DNA of 64,000 nt, taken from Chitinophagaceae bacterium. GTDB taxonomy: Bacteria; Bacteroidota; Bacteroidia; Chitinophagales; Chitinophagaceae. Positions within the stretch are counted from its first letter, which is position 1. Each line of letters starts with the position of its first letter. The notes below the pieces were generated by a model. It saw only the letters and a list, made by a program, of their open reading frames with translations. It ran no database searches and had not been told where the DNA came from. Of this stretch, positions 48,437 through 59,165 are shown in pieces. The stretch covers positions 22,333 through 86,332 of the forward strand of contig CANCEU010000002.1 in assembly GCA_947375185.1 (NCBI GenBank). The letters are read 5' to 3'. A program made the translations under genes and the position numbers.

Positions 48437-51400
48437 TTGAAATTTTATCAAGTCATTTTTTGTAGTGTAATATTGTTCTTTATACAAGGGACAAATTATG
48501 CACAAACAAATGTCAAAGATAATTTAAAAGATACCACAAGGAAATTAACTACGAAGGATTCCTTGCATTATCCAATTAAAGATCGAAGGGGAGATTTTCT
48601 TACACAGCAAAGCAACAATCCATTTGATTTAAGAGACACAAGTTTTATTAAGAAAAATGTGGAGTATGATCCCACCACTAAGCAATATTTTATCCGTGAA
48701 TTTATAAATGGCAGATTGGTTAAAGTGCCTACAAGTTTTAGTTTTAATGATTTTTGGAAATTGAAATCAGATAAAGATGAAAAAGCATATTTTTCACAAA
48801 GGTCTAATTCACTCGGAGTGCTTAATAGAAAAATTAGCCGACCTAAAGCAAAAGTGTTTGATAGTTATTTTGATCGGTTATTTGGTAAAACAGGTTCTGA
48901 TTTAAAACTAGACTTTAAGCCTGTAGGCGAAATAAATATTAAAGCCGGTTATCAAGGGCAAACGGTAATGAATCCAACTTTGCCGGAGCGCGCACGTTCC
49001 AATGGAGGATTTGACTTTGATGCAAGTATGAACTTTAGCATGAATGCAAGTATTGGCGATAAGTTAAAATTTCCAGTAAATTTTAATACACTTTCCAATT
49101 TGGGTTTTGATAATCAAATCAAATTAAATTACAAAGGGAAGAAAGACGAGATTATAAAAAGTATTGAAGCAGGTAATATTAATTATATCTCGAGAAGTGC
49201 ACTTATTCCAAGTACGCAAAATTTATTTGGTATTAAAACGCAGCTGCAGTTTGGAAAATTGTTTGTCACTGCAGCGATTGCAAATCAAAAGTCGCAAAGG
49301 CAATCTATGAACTTGCAAGGTGGAGCATCTACGCAAAAGTTTCAAAAAAGATTAGATGACTATGAAGAAAATAGACACTTTTTATTAGCACAATATTTTA
49401 GGAGCAATTATAATAAAGCCATGGCAAGCTTGCCAATAGTTAATTCGCAGGTACAGGTTAAGCGAATTGAAGTATGGGTAACCAATCGCAATGGTCAAAC
49501 AACCAATGCAAGAGACGTGGTTGGACTTGCTGATTTAGGAGAGCCAAATCCACATAATACCAAATGGCAAAGTTCCGCGAATCCATATCCAGATAATAGT
49601 ACCAATAATTTATATTCAACCTTGGCAAATAATGCAGATGCTCGAAATCCATCGGGCATTGCTTCTATTTTAGCGATGAATGGATTAAGGTCTGCAGAGG
49701 ATTATGAGCGCACATTTGCAAGAAAGCTAACTGAAAATGAATATTATTTCAATCCACAAATTGGATTTTTATCATTGAATATTCCTTTACAGCCCGATGA
49801 AGTATTAGGGGTTGCATTCCAATATACTTATAATGGAAAAGTTTTTCAAGTGGGAGAGTTTTCTGATAATGTTGCATTAAATCCAACCAATGGTGTACAA
49901 CAAATCATGTTTTTAAAATTATTAAAAGCAACAACACAACGAACAGATTTGCCCATTTGGGATTTAATGATGAAGAATGTTTATTCACTTGATTTGTTTG
50001 GCTCCATTCAGCAACAGGATTTTCAATTGAATGTTATGTATGAAGCGCCGGGCGCAGGATTAAAAAGATATTTACCTGTTACGAATGCTTCAGTGGATGG
50101 CCAGTCTTTAATTAAAATATTACAGTTAGATAGGTTGAATAATCATAATGATCCACAACCCGATGGTATGTTTGACTATGTGGAAGGATATACGGTTTTG
50201 TCAAAAATGGGGCGTATAGTTTTTCCATTGTTGGAGCCGTTTGGGGATGATTTAAAAAATATTGCATTTAAAGGACTGGATACTACTATTGCGAATAAAT
50301 ATGTTTTCCCACAGCTGTATCGAAAAATTAAATCCGAAGCACAAACCTATACCAATTTGGATCGTTTTGTGATGGAGGGGCAGGTAAAAGGTAGTAGCGG
50401 AGGTGCTGAAATAAGTTTAAATGCATTTAATGTACCACCAGGATCGGTAAGTGTAAGGGCGGGTGGTCAAATATTAAAGGAAGGAGTGGATTATATTGTT
50501 GATTATGGATCAGGTACTGTACGAATTATCAATCCAGGCATTTTAAGTTCAAATATTCCAGTGAATGTTTCTTTTGAGAATAATTTAGGTTTTGGTTTTC
50601 AAGAAAGAGGTTTTAGGGCATTGCGCGTTGATTATATGGCGAGTAAAAATTTCAATTTCGGATTTTCAACACAAAGACTAAGTGAGCGTCCGTTTTTTAC
50701 AAAAACCAATTTTGGATCTGATCCAATTAAAAATGCGATGTATGGTTTTGATTTTAATTACAAATCAGAATTGCCAAGTGTTACAAGAATCATAAATAAA
50801 CTCCCGTTTTATAAAACCAATGCAAAGTCTTATATCACAGCCAATGGGGAAGCTGCATTTTTACAGCCAGGGCATGCGCAGCAAATTGGAAAGGGGGGGA
50901 GTGGTGTTGTTTATTTAGATGATTTTGAAGCAACACGAACTGATATTGATTTACGTTTCCCTTTCACATCATGGGCGCTTGCTTCGACACCCGTAACAAG
51001 ATTTAATAAATTTCCGGAAAGTAATTTAGCTGAAAGTTTAGACTACAATAAAAATAGAGCAAGATTGGCTTGGTATACTATTGAGCCAACTTTGCAAGAT
51101 CGCAATAGTCCGAATAATCCAATGAGCGCAAATCCGACTTTATTGAGTGATCCAAGGGTAAGACAAGTATTTACGAATGAGTTATTCCCAAATAAGACAA
51201 CTAACATTACGGATGTTCAGTTGCCAACCTTTGACTTAACCTATTATCCAAAAGACAGAGGACAATACAATTATAATTTTAAAGATTTAGATGCATCGGG
51301 AAAATTCAAAAATCCAAAAGATAAATGGGGTGGCATTATGCGCGCATTGGATCAAACTGATTTTGAATCTAGCATCATTGAATATGTAGAATTTTGGGTA

Positions 51401-54400
51401 CAAGATCCATTTATTAAATCTCCTGCAACAAAGGGAAGTTTGGTATTGAACTTAGGAAATGTTAGTGAAGACATTTTAAAAGATGGTCGTCGTTTTTATG
51501 AAAATGGAATGCCAACACCTACCATTCCTGCACAAATAGATAGTTCGGTTTGGGGAAAGGTTCCGGTAAATCCAATTCAGGTAACCAATGCATTTAGTAA
51601 TAATGCCGAAGACAGAAAATATCAGGATGTTGGATTTGATGGAATGAATGATGATGAAGAGCGTGTTAAACGCGCGGATGTAATTAGTCAAATTGCAAGT
51701 CCAATTGTAGCGCAACAATTCATAAAAGACCCATCTGCAGATAATTATGTATGGTATAGAGATGCACAATATGATGCTGCAGGCGCAGGTATTTTAAGTA
51801 GGTATAAATATTTCAATAATCCACAAGGGAATTCAGCTGTTGCAGGTACAAGTCAATTTAGCAGTGCATCTACAATGCTTCCTGACAATGAAGATTTGAA
51901 TAGAGACAATACTTTAAATGAAACTGAATCTTATTTTGAATACGAAATTCCTATGCAAAAAAATAGTATGGGTGTTGGTGCAACTAAATATGTGACAGAT
52001 ACTAAAACAGTTAATGTGACGCTTGCAGATGGAAGTAAAAGTGTCGAGAATTGGTATTTATTTAGGGTGCCTATAAAATCGTATTCTGATTCCGTAGGCG
52101 GCATTAAAGATTTTAAATCAATTCGTTTTTTAAGAATGTATTTAACTGGGTTTGAAGATTCTATCACGCTTCGTTTTGCGAAATTCAGTTTGGTTCGAAA
52201 TCAATGGAGACAATATATGTATGAAGTGGATAGTTCGGGAAATTATACGCCACTTGCTGCCACTAATAATTCATCCGTTAACACTTTAGCGGTAAGCATT
52301 GAAGAAAATGGTAGTAGAACACCTGTCAATTATGTTATTCCACCAGGCATTGAACGAGTTCAGTTGTTGAGTAATAATGGGGTAAATTTGTTGCAAAATG
52401 AACAGGCATTAAGTGTTCAAATACATAATTTAGAAAAAGGGAAAACGCCAAGAGGTGTTTTTAAAACAATGAATGTTGATATTCGTAAATATGGAAAATT
52501 ATCCATGTTTTTGCATGCTGAAAATAAGAATAACATTGCTCAAACAGAAAATGGCGTAATAACTGCGGTGATTAGAATGGGACAAGATTTTCAAAATAAT
52601 TTTTATGAAATTCGAATACCATTAACAACCACCCAACAAAAAGCTTATTCGAATGCAGAAGCGAATTTAGTATGGCCGGCTCAAAATGAATTGAATTTAA
52701 GTTTAATTGATCTTGTGAATTTAAAAATTGAAAGGGATAAGCAACATTATTCTTACACTTCAAAATTTTCACAAAAACAAAGCGCTAGCTATCCTAATAA
52801 TGTGCAAACCTATTCTGTAATGGGTAATCCAAATTTAGGGGAGATAAGAGGCATTATGATTGCATTTGAAAATACATCTACCCAACAACAAATAGATGCT
52901 GAAATGTGGATCAATGAAATGCGATTATCTGATTTAGATGAGCGTGGATCATGGGCAGCAATTGGTAGAATGGATTTAGTGATGGCTGATTTAGGAACAA
53001 TAGCAGTGTCCGCAAGTAATAGAACTGCAGGATTTGGAACCATTGAACAAAACATGAATCAAAGAGCAAAGACAGGGCTTTCTCAAATTGATATTGCTAC
53101 CAATATTGACGCAGGTAAATTATTACCTAAACAAGTAAAACTTTCCTTGCCAGTTTTTGCAAGTATTAATAAATCTATAGAGACTCCATTGTATGATCCA
53201 TTTGACAAGGATGTCTTGTATCAGGATAAAATAAATTCATTGTCGGGTGCAAAGAAAGATTCAGTGATCAATGCTTCGGCTGATCAGACAACTATTAAAA
53301 CATTGAACTTTACCAATGTGCGATTCTTGCCTCGTGGGACGCCCAATTTGTTGAGTATAAGTAATTTGGATTTTAGTTACTCTTATTCTCAACTAACGCA
53401 AACTAGTCCATTGATTTCTGAAAATAAAATGGTTAAGCAAAGAGGTTCAATTGGGTATACATATAATAGAAATGCTAAGCCTTTAGAGCCATTTAAAAAA
53501 TTATTGAGAAATGCATCACCTTGGTTGGCCTGGGCAAAAGACATTAATGTAAATCCTGCGCCTACATTATTAAGTTTTAGAACAGTTTTGGATAGACAAT
53601 ACGGTGAGTTTACACCAAGAGTGGTGAGTTCATATGATGGTACAACTGAAAAAGTGGAGACTACTTATAATAAATACTTTACAATGGTAAGGTTATTTAA
53701 TATGAGATGGCCAATTACCAGATCACTGAATATGGATTTTAATGCCACTATGAATTCGAGAATTGATGAACCCGATGGTCCAATAAATACACAAGCTAAA
53801 CAAGATTCTATCACTAGGATGTTATTTGGAGGAGGTAGAAATACTTTGTACAATCAAAGGTTGACCATGCGATACGATTTACCAACTAGTAAATTTCCAA
53901 TTACCAATTGGATCAATTCATCCTATAATTTTTCAACAAATTATAATTGGATTGGTGCAAGTAGATTGGCGCAGTCATTGGGTAATACAATTGAGAATAC
54001 AATGTCTCAACAAATTACAGGACAATTTAATTTCTCAAATTTATACCGTAAGTCAAAATATATAAGTGCGGCAATCAATAATAATTACAATACAGGAAGA
54101 AGCAGTTATGCGAATCCATTGGCAACAAAAGTATTGATGACAAAAGAGGAGGCCTTGGCAGGTAAAGTTGGTAAGGCTAGGGATAGTGCATATAAGGCGT
54201 GGAAATTAGCAAGAAGACAGGAGCGTATTGCACAAAGATTATTAAAAGCAAACGAGCCAATTGAAGTTCCTTCCTATGTTAAACCTTTTGCGAAATTTTT
54301 AACCATGATGCAAACCGCCAATTTAGATTATGGTGAAAATTTTAATAGTAGATTGCCAGGTTATATGTCAGGAGTTCAATTTTTAGACAAAACTTTTACA

Positions 54401-55675
54401 GGCGTATCTCCAAATATTGATTACATGTTTGGTAAACAGCCTGATACTGCATGGTTAAATACACAGGAGAAAAAAGGATTTTTAACTAGGGATCCTTCAT
54501 TCAATATGGTATTTAGACAAACATTTGACCAAAAATTAACTGCCAGAATCACTCTTGAACCTATCAAGTCTTTAATGATTGATGTGAATTTTAATAAAAC
54601 ATTCTCAAAGGAATATTCTGAATTATATAAGGACACCAGTTTTAATTATAATGGTATAAGAACGCATGCGAATCCATTGTCGGCAGGTGGTTTTAATATA
54701 AGTTACATGGCATTAAACACCTTCTTTGATAATCACGATCCAAATGTAATTTCACTTCAGTTTAAAGCATTCCAAAATTATAGAACTATTATTTCACAAC
54801 GACTTGGAACCAATATAGGTACAAATGGATATGCATTAGGTTATGGTAGATATGCGCAGGATGTATTAATCCCGGCATTTATTGCAGCATACACTGGGCA
54901 GGATCCTAAGAAGGTTTCTTTGATAAATGAGAATAATAGTAGTATTCGATCCAATCCATTTTCAGGTATGATGCCAAAACCAAATTGGAATATCATGTAT
55001 AATGGGTTGTCTAAAGTGCCGGCACTTGCAGAATATTTCACCAATATCACTTTAACCAATGGGTATAATGGTAGTTTGGCAATGAACAGCTTTACGAGTT
55101 CGTTAAATTTTGTAGATGATATTACAAAGCGAGGAACACCAACATTTTTAGATCCAATAAGCGGTAATTATATCCCTTATTTCTTAATTCCAAATGTTAC
55201 GATAAGTGAAAGAATGGAACCGTTGATTGGTATTAATGTTACTACAGTAAATCAATGGTCATTAAGATTTGAATATAAAAAGAGCAGAATGCTTTCCTTA
55301 AGTTTGGTTGATTATCAATTAAGTGAAAACAATAGTAAAGAGTGGGTGATTGGTACTAGTTGGCGTAAAAAAGGGCTACGACTTCCATTTAATATTCCTG
55401 GACTTAATAATGCTAGGCTCAATAATGATTTGACATTCCGTTTTGACATGTCTATGCGCGATGTTTATAATAGCAATAGTAGACTAGATCAAACCAATGC
55501 ATACGGTACAGGTGGCCAAAAAGAAATCACGTTACAGCCATCAATTGATTATGTTTTGAATAGTAAAATCAATCTTAAATTCTTCTTTGATCAAAGAAGA
55601 GCCACTCCATATATTTCATCTTCCCCACCAATCGTTAATACAAGAGCTGGGGTTAATGTCAGAATTGCTTTATAA
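48437..55675 (+). CDS. sprA: T9SS outer-membrane translocon / gliding motility protein SprA; TTG start
   Basis: 2412 aa, signal peptide, GGSGVVYLDDFEATRTDIDLRFPFTSWALASTP, WINEMRLSDLDERGSWAAIGRMDLVMADLGTIAVS, beta-rich; downstream of ruvA. Confidence 0.93.
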   Translation: MKFYQVIFCSVILFFIQGTNYAQTNVKDNLKDTTRKLTTKDSLHYPIKDRRGDFLTQQSNNPFDLRDTSFIKKNVEYDPTTKQYFIREFINGRLVKVPTSFSFNDFWKLKSDKDEKAYFSQRSNSLGVLNRKISRPKAKVFDSYFDRLFGKTGSDLKLDFKPVGEINIKAGYQGQTVMNPTLPERARSNGGFDFDASMNFSMNASIGDKLKFPVNFNTLSNLGFDNQIKLNYKGKKDEIIKSIEAGNINYISRSALIPSTQNLFGIKTQLQFGKLFVTAAIANQKSQRQSMNLQGGASTQKFQKRLDDYEENRHFLLAQYFRSNYNKAMASLPIVNSQVQVKRIEVWVTNRNGQTTNARDVVGLADLGEPNPHNTKWQSSANPYPDNSTNNLYSTLANNADARNPSGIASILAMNGLRSAEDYERTFARKLTENEYYFNPQIGFLSLNIPLQPDEVLGVAFQYTYNGKVFQVGEFSDNVALNPTNGVQQIMFLKLLKATTQRTDLPIWDLMMKNVYSLDLFGSIQQQDFQLNVMYEAPGAGLKRYLPVTNASVDGQSLIKILQLDRLNNHNDPQPDGMFDYVEGYTVLSKMGRIVFPLLEPFGDDLKNIAFKGLDTTIANKYVFPQLYRKIKSEAQTYTNLDRFVMEGQVKGSSGGAEISLNAFNVPPGSVSVRAGGQILKEGVDYIVDYGSGTVRIINPGILSSNIPVNVSFENNLGFGFQERGFRALRVDYMASKNFNFGFSTQRLSERPFFTKTNFGSDPIKNAMYGFDFNYKSELPSVTRIINKLPFYKTNAKSYITANGEAAFLQPGHAQQIGKGGSGVVYLDDFEATRTDIDLRFPFTSWALASTPVTRFNKFPESNLAESLDYNKNRARLAWYTIEPTLQDRNSPNNPMSANPTLLSDPRVRQVFTNELFPNKTTNITDVQLPTFDLTYYPKDRGQYNYNFKDLDASGKFKNPKDKWGGIMRALDQTDFESSIIEYVEFWVQDPFIKSPATKGSLVLNLGNVSEDILKDGRRFYENGMPTPTIPAQIDSSVWGKVPVNPIQVTNAFSNNAEDRKYQDVGFDGMNDDEERVKRADVISQIASPIVAQQFIKDPSADNYVWYRDAQYDAAGAGILSRYKYFNNPQGNSAVAGTSQFSSASTMLPDNEDLNRDNTLNETESYFEYEIPMQKNSMGVGATKYVTDTKTVNVTLADGSKSVENWYLFRVPIKSYSDSVGGIKDFKSIRFLRMYLTGFEDSITLRFAKFSLVRNQWRQYMYEVDSSGNYTPLAATNNSSVNTLAVSIEENGSRTPVNYVIPPGIERVQLLSNNGVNLLQNEQALSVQIHNLEKGKTPRGVFKTMNVDIRKYGKLSMFLHAENKNNIAQTENGVITAVIRMGQDFQNNFYEIRIPLTTTQQKAYSNAEANLVWPAQNELNLSLIDLVNLKIERDKQHYSYTSKFSQKQSASYPNNVQTYSVMGNPNLGEIRGIMIAFENTSTQQQIDAEMWINEMRLSDLDERGSWAAIGRMDLVMADLGTIAVSASNRTAGFGTIEQNMNQRAKTGLSQIDIATNIDAGKLLPKQVKLSLPVFASINKSIETPLYDPFDKDVLYQDKINSLSGAKKDSVINASADQTTIKTLNFTNVRFLPRGTPNLLSISNLDFSYSYSQLTQTSPLISENKMVKQRGSIGYTYNRNAKPLEPFKKLLRNASPWLAWAKDINVNPAPTLLSFRTVLDRQYGEFTPRVVSSYDGTTEKVETTYNKYFTMVRLFNMRWPITRSLNMDFNATMNSRIDEPDGPINTQAKQDSITRMLFGGGRNTLYNQRLTMRYDLPTSKFPITNWINSSYNFSTNYNWIGASRLAQSLGNTIENTMSQQITGQFNFSNLYRKSKYISAAINNNYNTGRSSYANPLATKVLMTKEEALAGKVGKARDSAYKAWKLARRQERIAQRLLKANEPIEVPSYVKPFAKFLTMMQTANLDYGENFNSRLPGYMSGVQFLDKTFTGVSPNIDYMFGKQPDTAWLNTQEKKGFLTRDPSFNMVFRQTFDQKLTARITLEPIKSLMIDVNFNKTFSKEYSELYKDTSFNYNGIRTHANPLSAGGFNISYMALNTFFDNHDPNVISLQFKAFQNYRTIISQRLGTNIGTNGYALGYGRYAQDVLIPAFIAAYTGQDPKKVSLINENNSSIRSNPFSGMMPKPNWNIMYNGLSKVPALAEYFTNITLTNGYNGSLAMNSFTSSLNFVDDITKRGTPTFLDPISGNYIPYFLIPNVTISERMEPLIGINVTTVNQWSLRFEYKKSRMLSLSLVDYQLSENNSKEWVIGTSWRKKGLRLPFNIPGLNNARLNNDLTFRFDMSMRDVYNSNSRLDQTNAYGTGGQKEITLQPSIDYVLNSKINLKFFFDQRRATPYISSSPPIVNTRAGVNVRIAL

Positions 55676-55676
55676 T

Positions 55677-57017
55677 TTATGACTGCTTCGTGAACGCCCA
55701 TTTGATCATTGTTTTCCAATTTACTTTTTTGCCATACATCAATATGCCAGTTCGGTAAATTTTACCACTTAACCAAGTCGTAAATAAAAAGCCTGCAATT
55801 AATATGGTCATACTCAATGCCAATTCCCAATAACTTACTGCACTAGGAACACCATATGCAATTCTAGCCATCATAACCATCGGCGAACTAAAAGGAATGA
55901 TACTCGCCCAAAATGCCAATGGCGTGTTTGGATTTTGTGTAACCATATTGGTAATGAGATATGAAAATATAATAGGCATGGTAATAGGGAACATTAGGCT
56001 TTGTGCATCTTGTGGGTCTTCATTTACTACACTTCCTACAGCTGCGAATAATGCGGAATAAAAAAGGTAGCCACCTAAAAAATAAAATACAAAGCAAGAT
56101 AAAATTAATGGCCAGTTTGCAGTTGCAATAGTATGTTGCATATTGTAAATACGCATGGCAGATTCACTTGCTTGTACCATACCGACACTTCCCATTTGGC
56201 CATTGTTTTGTTGTAGTGTTGTGACCTGGTGTTGTATATCAGATGGAAGTAATCCCATGCCCACACTCGTCAAACTTGTTATCAGTATAATCCACATTGC
56301 GAACTGTGTTAATCCAACAGCACCAATGCCAACTATTTTGCCCAACATCAATTCAAATGGCTTGACACTACTAATAATTACTTCAGCAATTCTATTCGTT
56401 TTCTCTTCCATTACGCCACGCATTACCATCGTGCCATAAATAAATAAAGTTATATAAATCAAAAAGCCGCTAGCATAGCCAATTCCCATTGCAAGGCCTG
56501 CATTACTTTCTTTACTTGTATTTCCTCCTTTATCTTCATATGCTTTTAATTCAGCAAATTGCGATGCTTTATGTATAGAATCTAAAACATTTTGATGAAT
56601 TCCAGCCTCCTGTAACATTTGATCTTCGATTGCTGAGTTTATCTTTTCGCTAATGCTATTTTGAAGCATTAAACCCATTGATTTTTTGGATCTTAAAATA
56701 TAGTCAGCCTTACTTGTTTTTTCAAACTTGGGTAAGATTAAAATATCGGTAAATCCTTTTTGGCTGTAATTATTGGTATCAATATTTTCTGTAAATAAAA
56801 ATTCAATTTGGTTGGTATTTTTCAATGATGTTTTGATAAAACCATTTGGATCTACGACTGCAATTTTTCGGTGCTCAGTACCGGTAGTTGACAAATAGGC
56901 GCTTCCAAAAATGAGCCCTATAATTAACAAAGGCATTAGGAAGGTTACCAATAGGAAACGTTTATTTTTCACCCTAGTGGTATATTCTCTTTGAATGATT
57001 AGCCAAATTTTATGCAT
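55677..57017 (-). CDS. ABC transporter permease (NatB / ABC-2 type)
   Basis: IIQREYTTRVKNKRFLLVTFLMPLLIIGLIFG, VMEEKTNRIAEVIISSVKPFELMLGKIVGIGAVGLTQFAMW. Confidence 0.92.
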   Translation of the reverse strand: MHKIWLIIQREYTTRVKNKRFLLVTFLMPLLIIGLIFGSAYLSTTGTEHRKIAVVDPNGFIKTSLKNTNQIEFLFTENIDTNNYSQKGFTDILILPKFEKTSKADYILRSKKSMGLMLQNSISEKINSAIEDQMLQEAGIHQNVLDSIHKASQFAELKAYEDKGGNTSKESNAGLAMGIGYASGFLIYITLFIYGTMVMRGVMEEKTNRIAEVIISSVKPFELMLGKIVGIGAVGLTQFAMWIILITSLTSVGMGLLPSDIQHQVTTLQQNNGQMGSVGMVQASESAMRIYNMQHTIATANWPLILSCFVFYFLGGYLFYSALFAAVGSVVNEDPQDAQSLMFPITMPIIFSYLITNMVTQNPNTPLAFWASIIPFSSPMVMMARIAYGVPSAVSYWELALSMTILIAGFLFTTWLSGKIYRTGILMYGKKVNWKTMIKWAFTKQS

Positions 57018-57032
57018 AAAATAATTTTAGAA

Positions 57033-57965
57033 TTAAATATTTTGAAATGCTCTTGTAGTAGCATTTGTTGTTTCAACAAGTTTGATGAATATTTCGTTTA
57101 AGGAAGGGAGCACTTCATTGTAGGCAATGATTCTATTGTTGTTATTGATTAAATGGGCCAATACTTTATTTGAATCATTTCCTTCATTTATTTTGACATA
57201 AACCTTTTGCCCTTCTTTTTTTAAAATCGAGAAAATAGGGTTATCGCTAATTGACTCAATTTTATCGGTTTCAATTGAGAAAATATTTTCCTTAAACTGT
57301 TGCTTAATTTCGTTCACCGTACCGTCTAAAATCTTTTTGCCCAAATTCACCAGTACAATTTGGTCGCATATTTCCTCCACTTGTTCCATTCTATGGGTAC
57401 TAAAAATGATAGTTGATCCTTTTTTTGCTAATCCAAAAATTTCGTCCTTGATCAAATTTGCGTTAACTGGGTCAAGTCCACTAAATGGTTCATCTAAAAT
57501 AATTAACCTAGGCTCATGTAATACTGTGATTACAAATTGAAGTTTTTGGCTCATCCCTTTACTTAGATCTTCCACTTTTTTATTCCACCATGATTCCATT
57601 TCTAATTTTTGAAACCAATATTTTATTTTCTCTGTGGCTTCGGACTTTGATAACCCTTTTAATTGAGCGAGATAAAGTGCTTGTTCTCCAATTTTCATCT
57701 TTTTATACATGCCTCTTTCTTCGGGCATATATCCAATTTTAGAGATATCCTCTGCTGGTCTAAATGGTTGGCCATCCAAAATAATATTGCCCTCGTCGGG
57801 GTAGAAAATACCAGTAATCATTCTTAGTAGGGTAGTTTTCCCGGCACCATTGGGGCCAAGTAAGCCAAAAATGCTTCCTTTTTGAATGTCAAAACTAATA
57901 TCATCAACTGCCTTTTGTGTTGCATAATATTTTTTCAAATGCTGTAGACTCAACAATGGATCCAT
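57033..57965 (-). CDS. ABC transporter ATP-binding protein (NatA-like)
   Basis: GLLGPNGAGKTTLLRMITGIFYPDEG, LSKGMSQKLQFVITVLHEPRLIILDEPFSGLDPVN; TATATTTG promoter motif on the minus strand at 57985-57992. Confidence 0.93.
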   Translation of the reverse strand: MDPLLSLQHLKKYYATQKAVDDISFDIQKGSIFGLLGPNGAGKTTLLRMITGIFYPDEGNIILDGQPFRPAEDISKIGYMPEERGMYKKMKIGEQALYLAQLKGLSKSEATEKIKYWFQKLEMESWWNKKVEDLSKGMSQKLQFVITVLHEPRLIILDEPFSGLDPVNANLIKDEIFGLAKKGSTIIFSTHRMEQVEEICDQIVLVNLGKKILDGTVNEIKQQFKENIFSIETDKIESISDNPIFSILKKEGQKVYVKINEGNDSNKVLAHLINNNNRIIAYNEVLPSLNEIFIKLVETTNATTRAFQNI

Positions 57966-58096
57966 GATATGGTTATTTATTACCCAAATATAGAGAAGTT
58001 AATTAGTTACAAACGTCTCATTTTGGAAAGGTTATTTTACAGGAAAGGCGTATCGAAAAAAGGATAATAGGTTATATTCGTTGAAATTTATAGTAT

Positions 58097-59077
58097 ATGA
58101 TCTCAAAGAAGATAGGCTTTACAGCAGTCATATTGGCCTTAGTAATTGGACTTAGTAGTTGGGGCTTTTTAGTGCACCGCACCATAAATCAGTTGGCAAT
58201 CTATAGTTTGCCAGCCCCGCTGCAATCGTATTTTCATAACGAAATGGCCTACTTGGTTGAAAATGCACCAAGGCCCGATATTCGAAGAAATACCGATAAA
58301 ACTGAGGACACAAAGCATTTTATAGACCTTGAAATGTTTGGACCAAATGCTGCAAATGACATGCCGTTGGATTGGGCAAGTGCTGTAAGAAAATATGGAG
58401 TAGATAGCCTAAAAAAATATGGATGGGGGCCCTACAATGCAATGATGCAAATGGAGCATTTAACTGCAGCTTTTAAGTCGAAAAACAAAGATAGCATCCT
58501 ATTTTATGCGGCAGATTTGGGTCATTATATTGGGGATTTGCATGTTCCTCTTCACACTACAGTAAATTACGATGGGCAGATGACCGGCCAAAAAGGGTTG
58601 CATGGACTTTGGGAATCATATATTCCAGAATTGACAATGAATGATTATAATCTATATGCAAAGCATACGGCAGTCTATTTAAAAAATCCAGCAGAAGCTT
58701 TATGGAAAGATATTAGAAAAGCAAATGCTTTATTGCCAGACATGTTTGCCAAAGAAGCAAAGCTAACGACGAAATTTACTCCAGATACTAAGTATAAAAC
58801 TATGATGCGTTATGGCAAAGAAGCTAAGGTTTATACGAAAGAGTTTGCCGAAGCATATGCAATTGAGCTAGGCCCAACCATCAATGGCCAGTTATTGGCT
58901 TCTGCAAATTTACTATCTGATTTTTGGTATACGGCTTGGGTGAATGCGGGGAAGCCTGATCTTGGTGCTTCTAGAACCACTGCTACTCAGCTTGAAGAAG
59001 AATTAAAATCATATCAATCTAATCAATTGATAAAGAATGGTTTATTGCTTTCAAAAAAAATAAAATCGCAGGATTAA
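58097..59077 (+). CDS. Zinc-dependent phospholipase C / S1-P1 nuclease-like secreted protein
   Basis: Signal peptide then WGFLVHRTINQLAIYSLPAPLQSYF, DTKHFIDLEMFG, DLGHYIGDLHVPLHTTVNYDGQ, LHGLWESYIPE (metal-binding His/Asp/Glu pattern). Confidence 0.85.
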   Translation: MISKKIGFTAVILALVIGLSSWGFLVHRTINQLAIYSLPAPLQSYFHNEMAYLVENAPRPDIRRNTDKTEDTKHFIDLEMFGPNAANDMPLDWASAVRKYGVDSLKKYGWGPYNAMMQMEHLTAAFKSKNKDSILFYAADLGHYIGDLHVPLHTTVNYDGQMTGQKGLHGLWESYIPELTMNDYNLYAKHTAVYLKNPAEALWKDIRKANALLPDMFAKEAKLTTKFTPDTKYKTMMRYGKEAKVYTKEFAEAYAIELGPTINGQLLASANLLSDFWYTAWVNAGKPDLGASRTTATQLEEELKSYQSNQLIKNGLLLSKKIKSQD

Positions 59078-59106
59078 TTTCATATTAATTTAAGTTATTG
59101 TTGAAA

Positions 59107-59145
59107 TAAAAAGAGGCTATCCTAAACAAGGGTAGCCTCTTTTTA
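59107..59145. terminator. Bidirectional hairpin terminator between convergent genes
   Basis: AAAAAGAGGCTAtCC-TAAACAA-GGgTAGCCTCTTTTT. Confidence 0.88.
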
Positions 59146-59165
59146 TATATGAATATGGGTACTAA

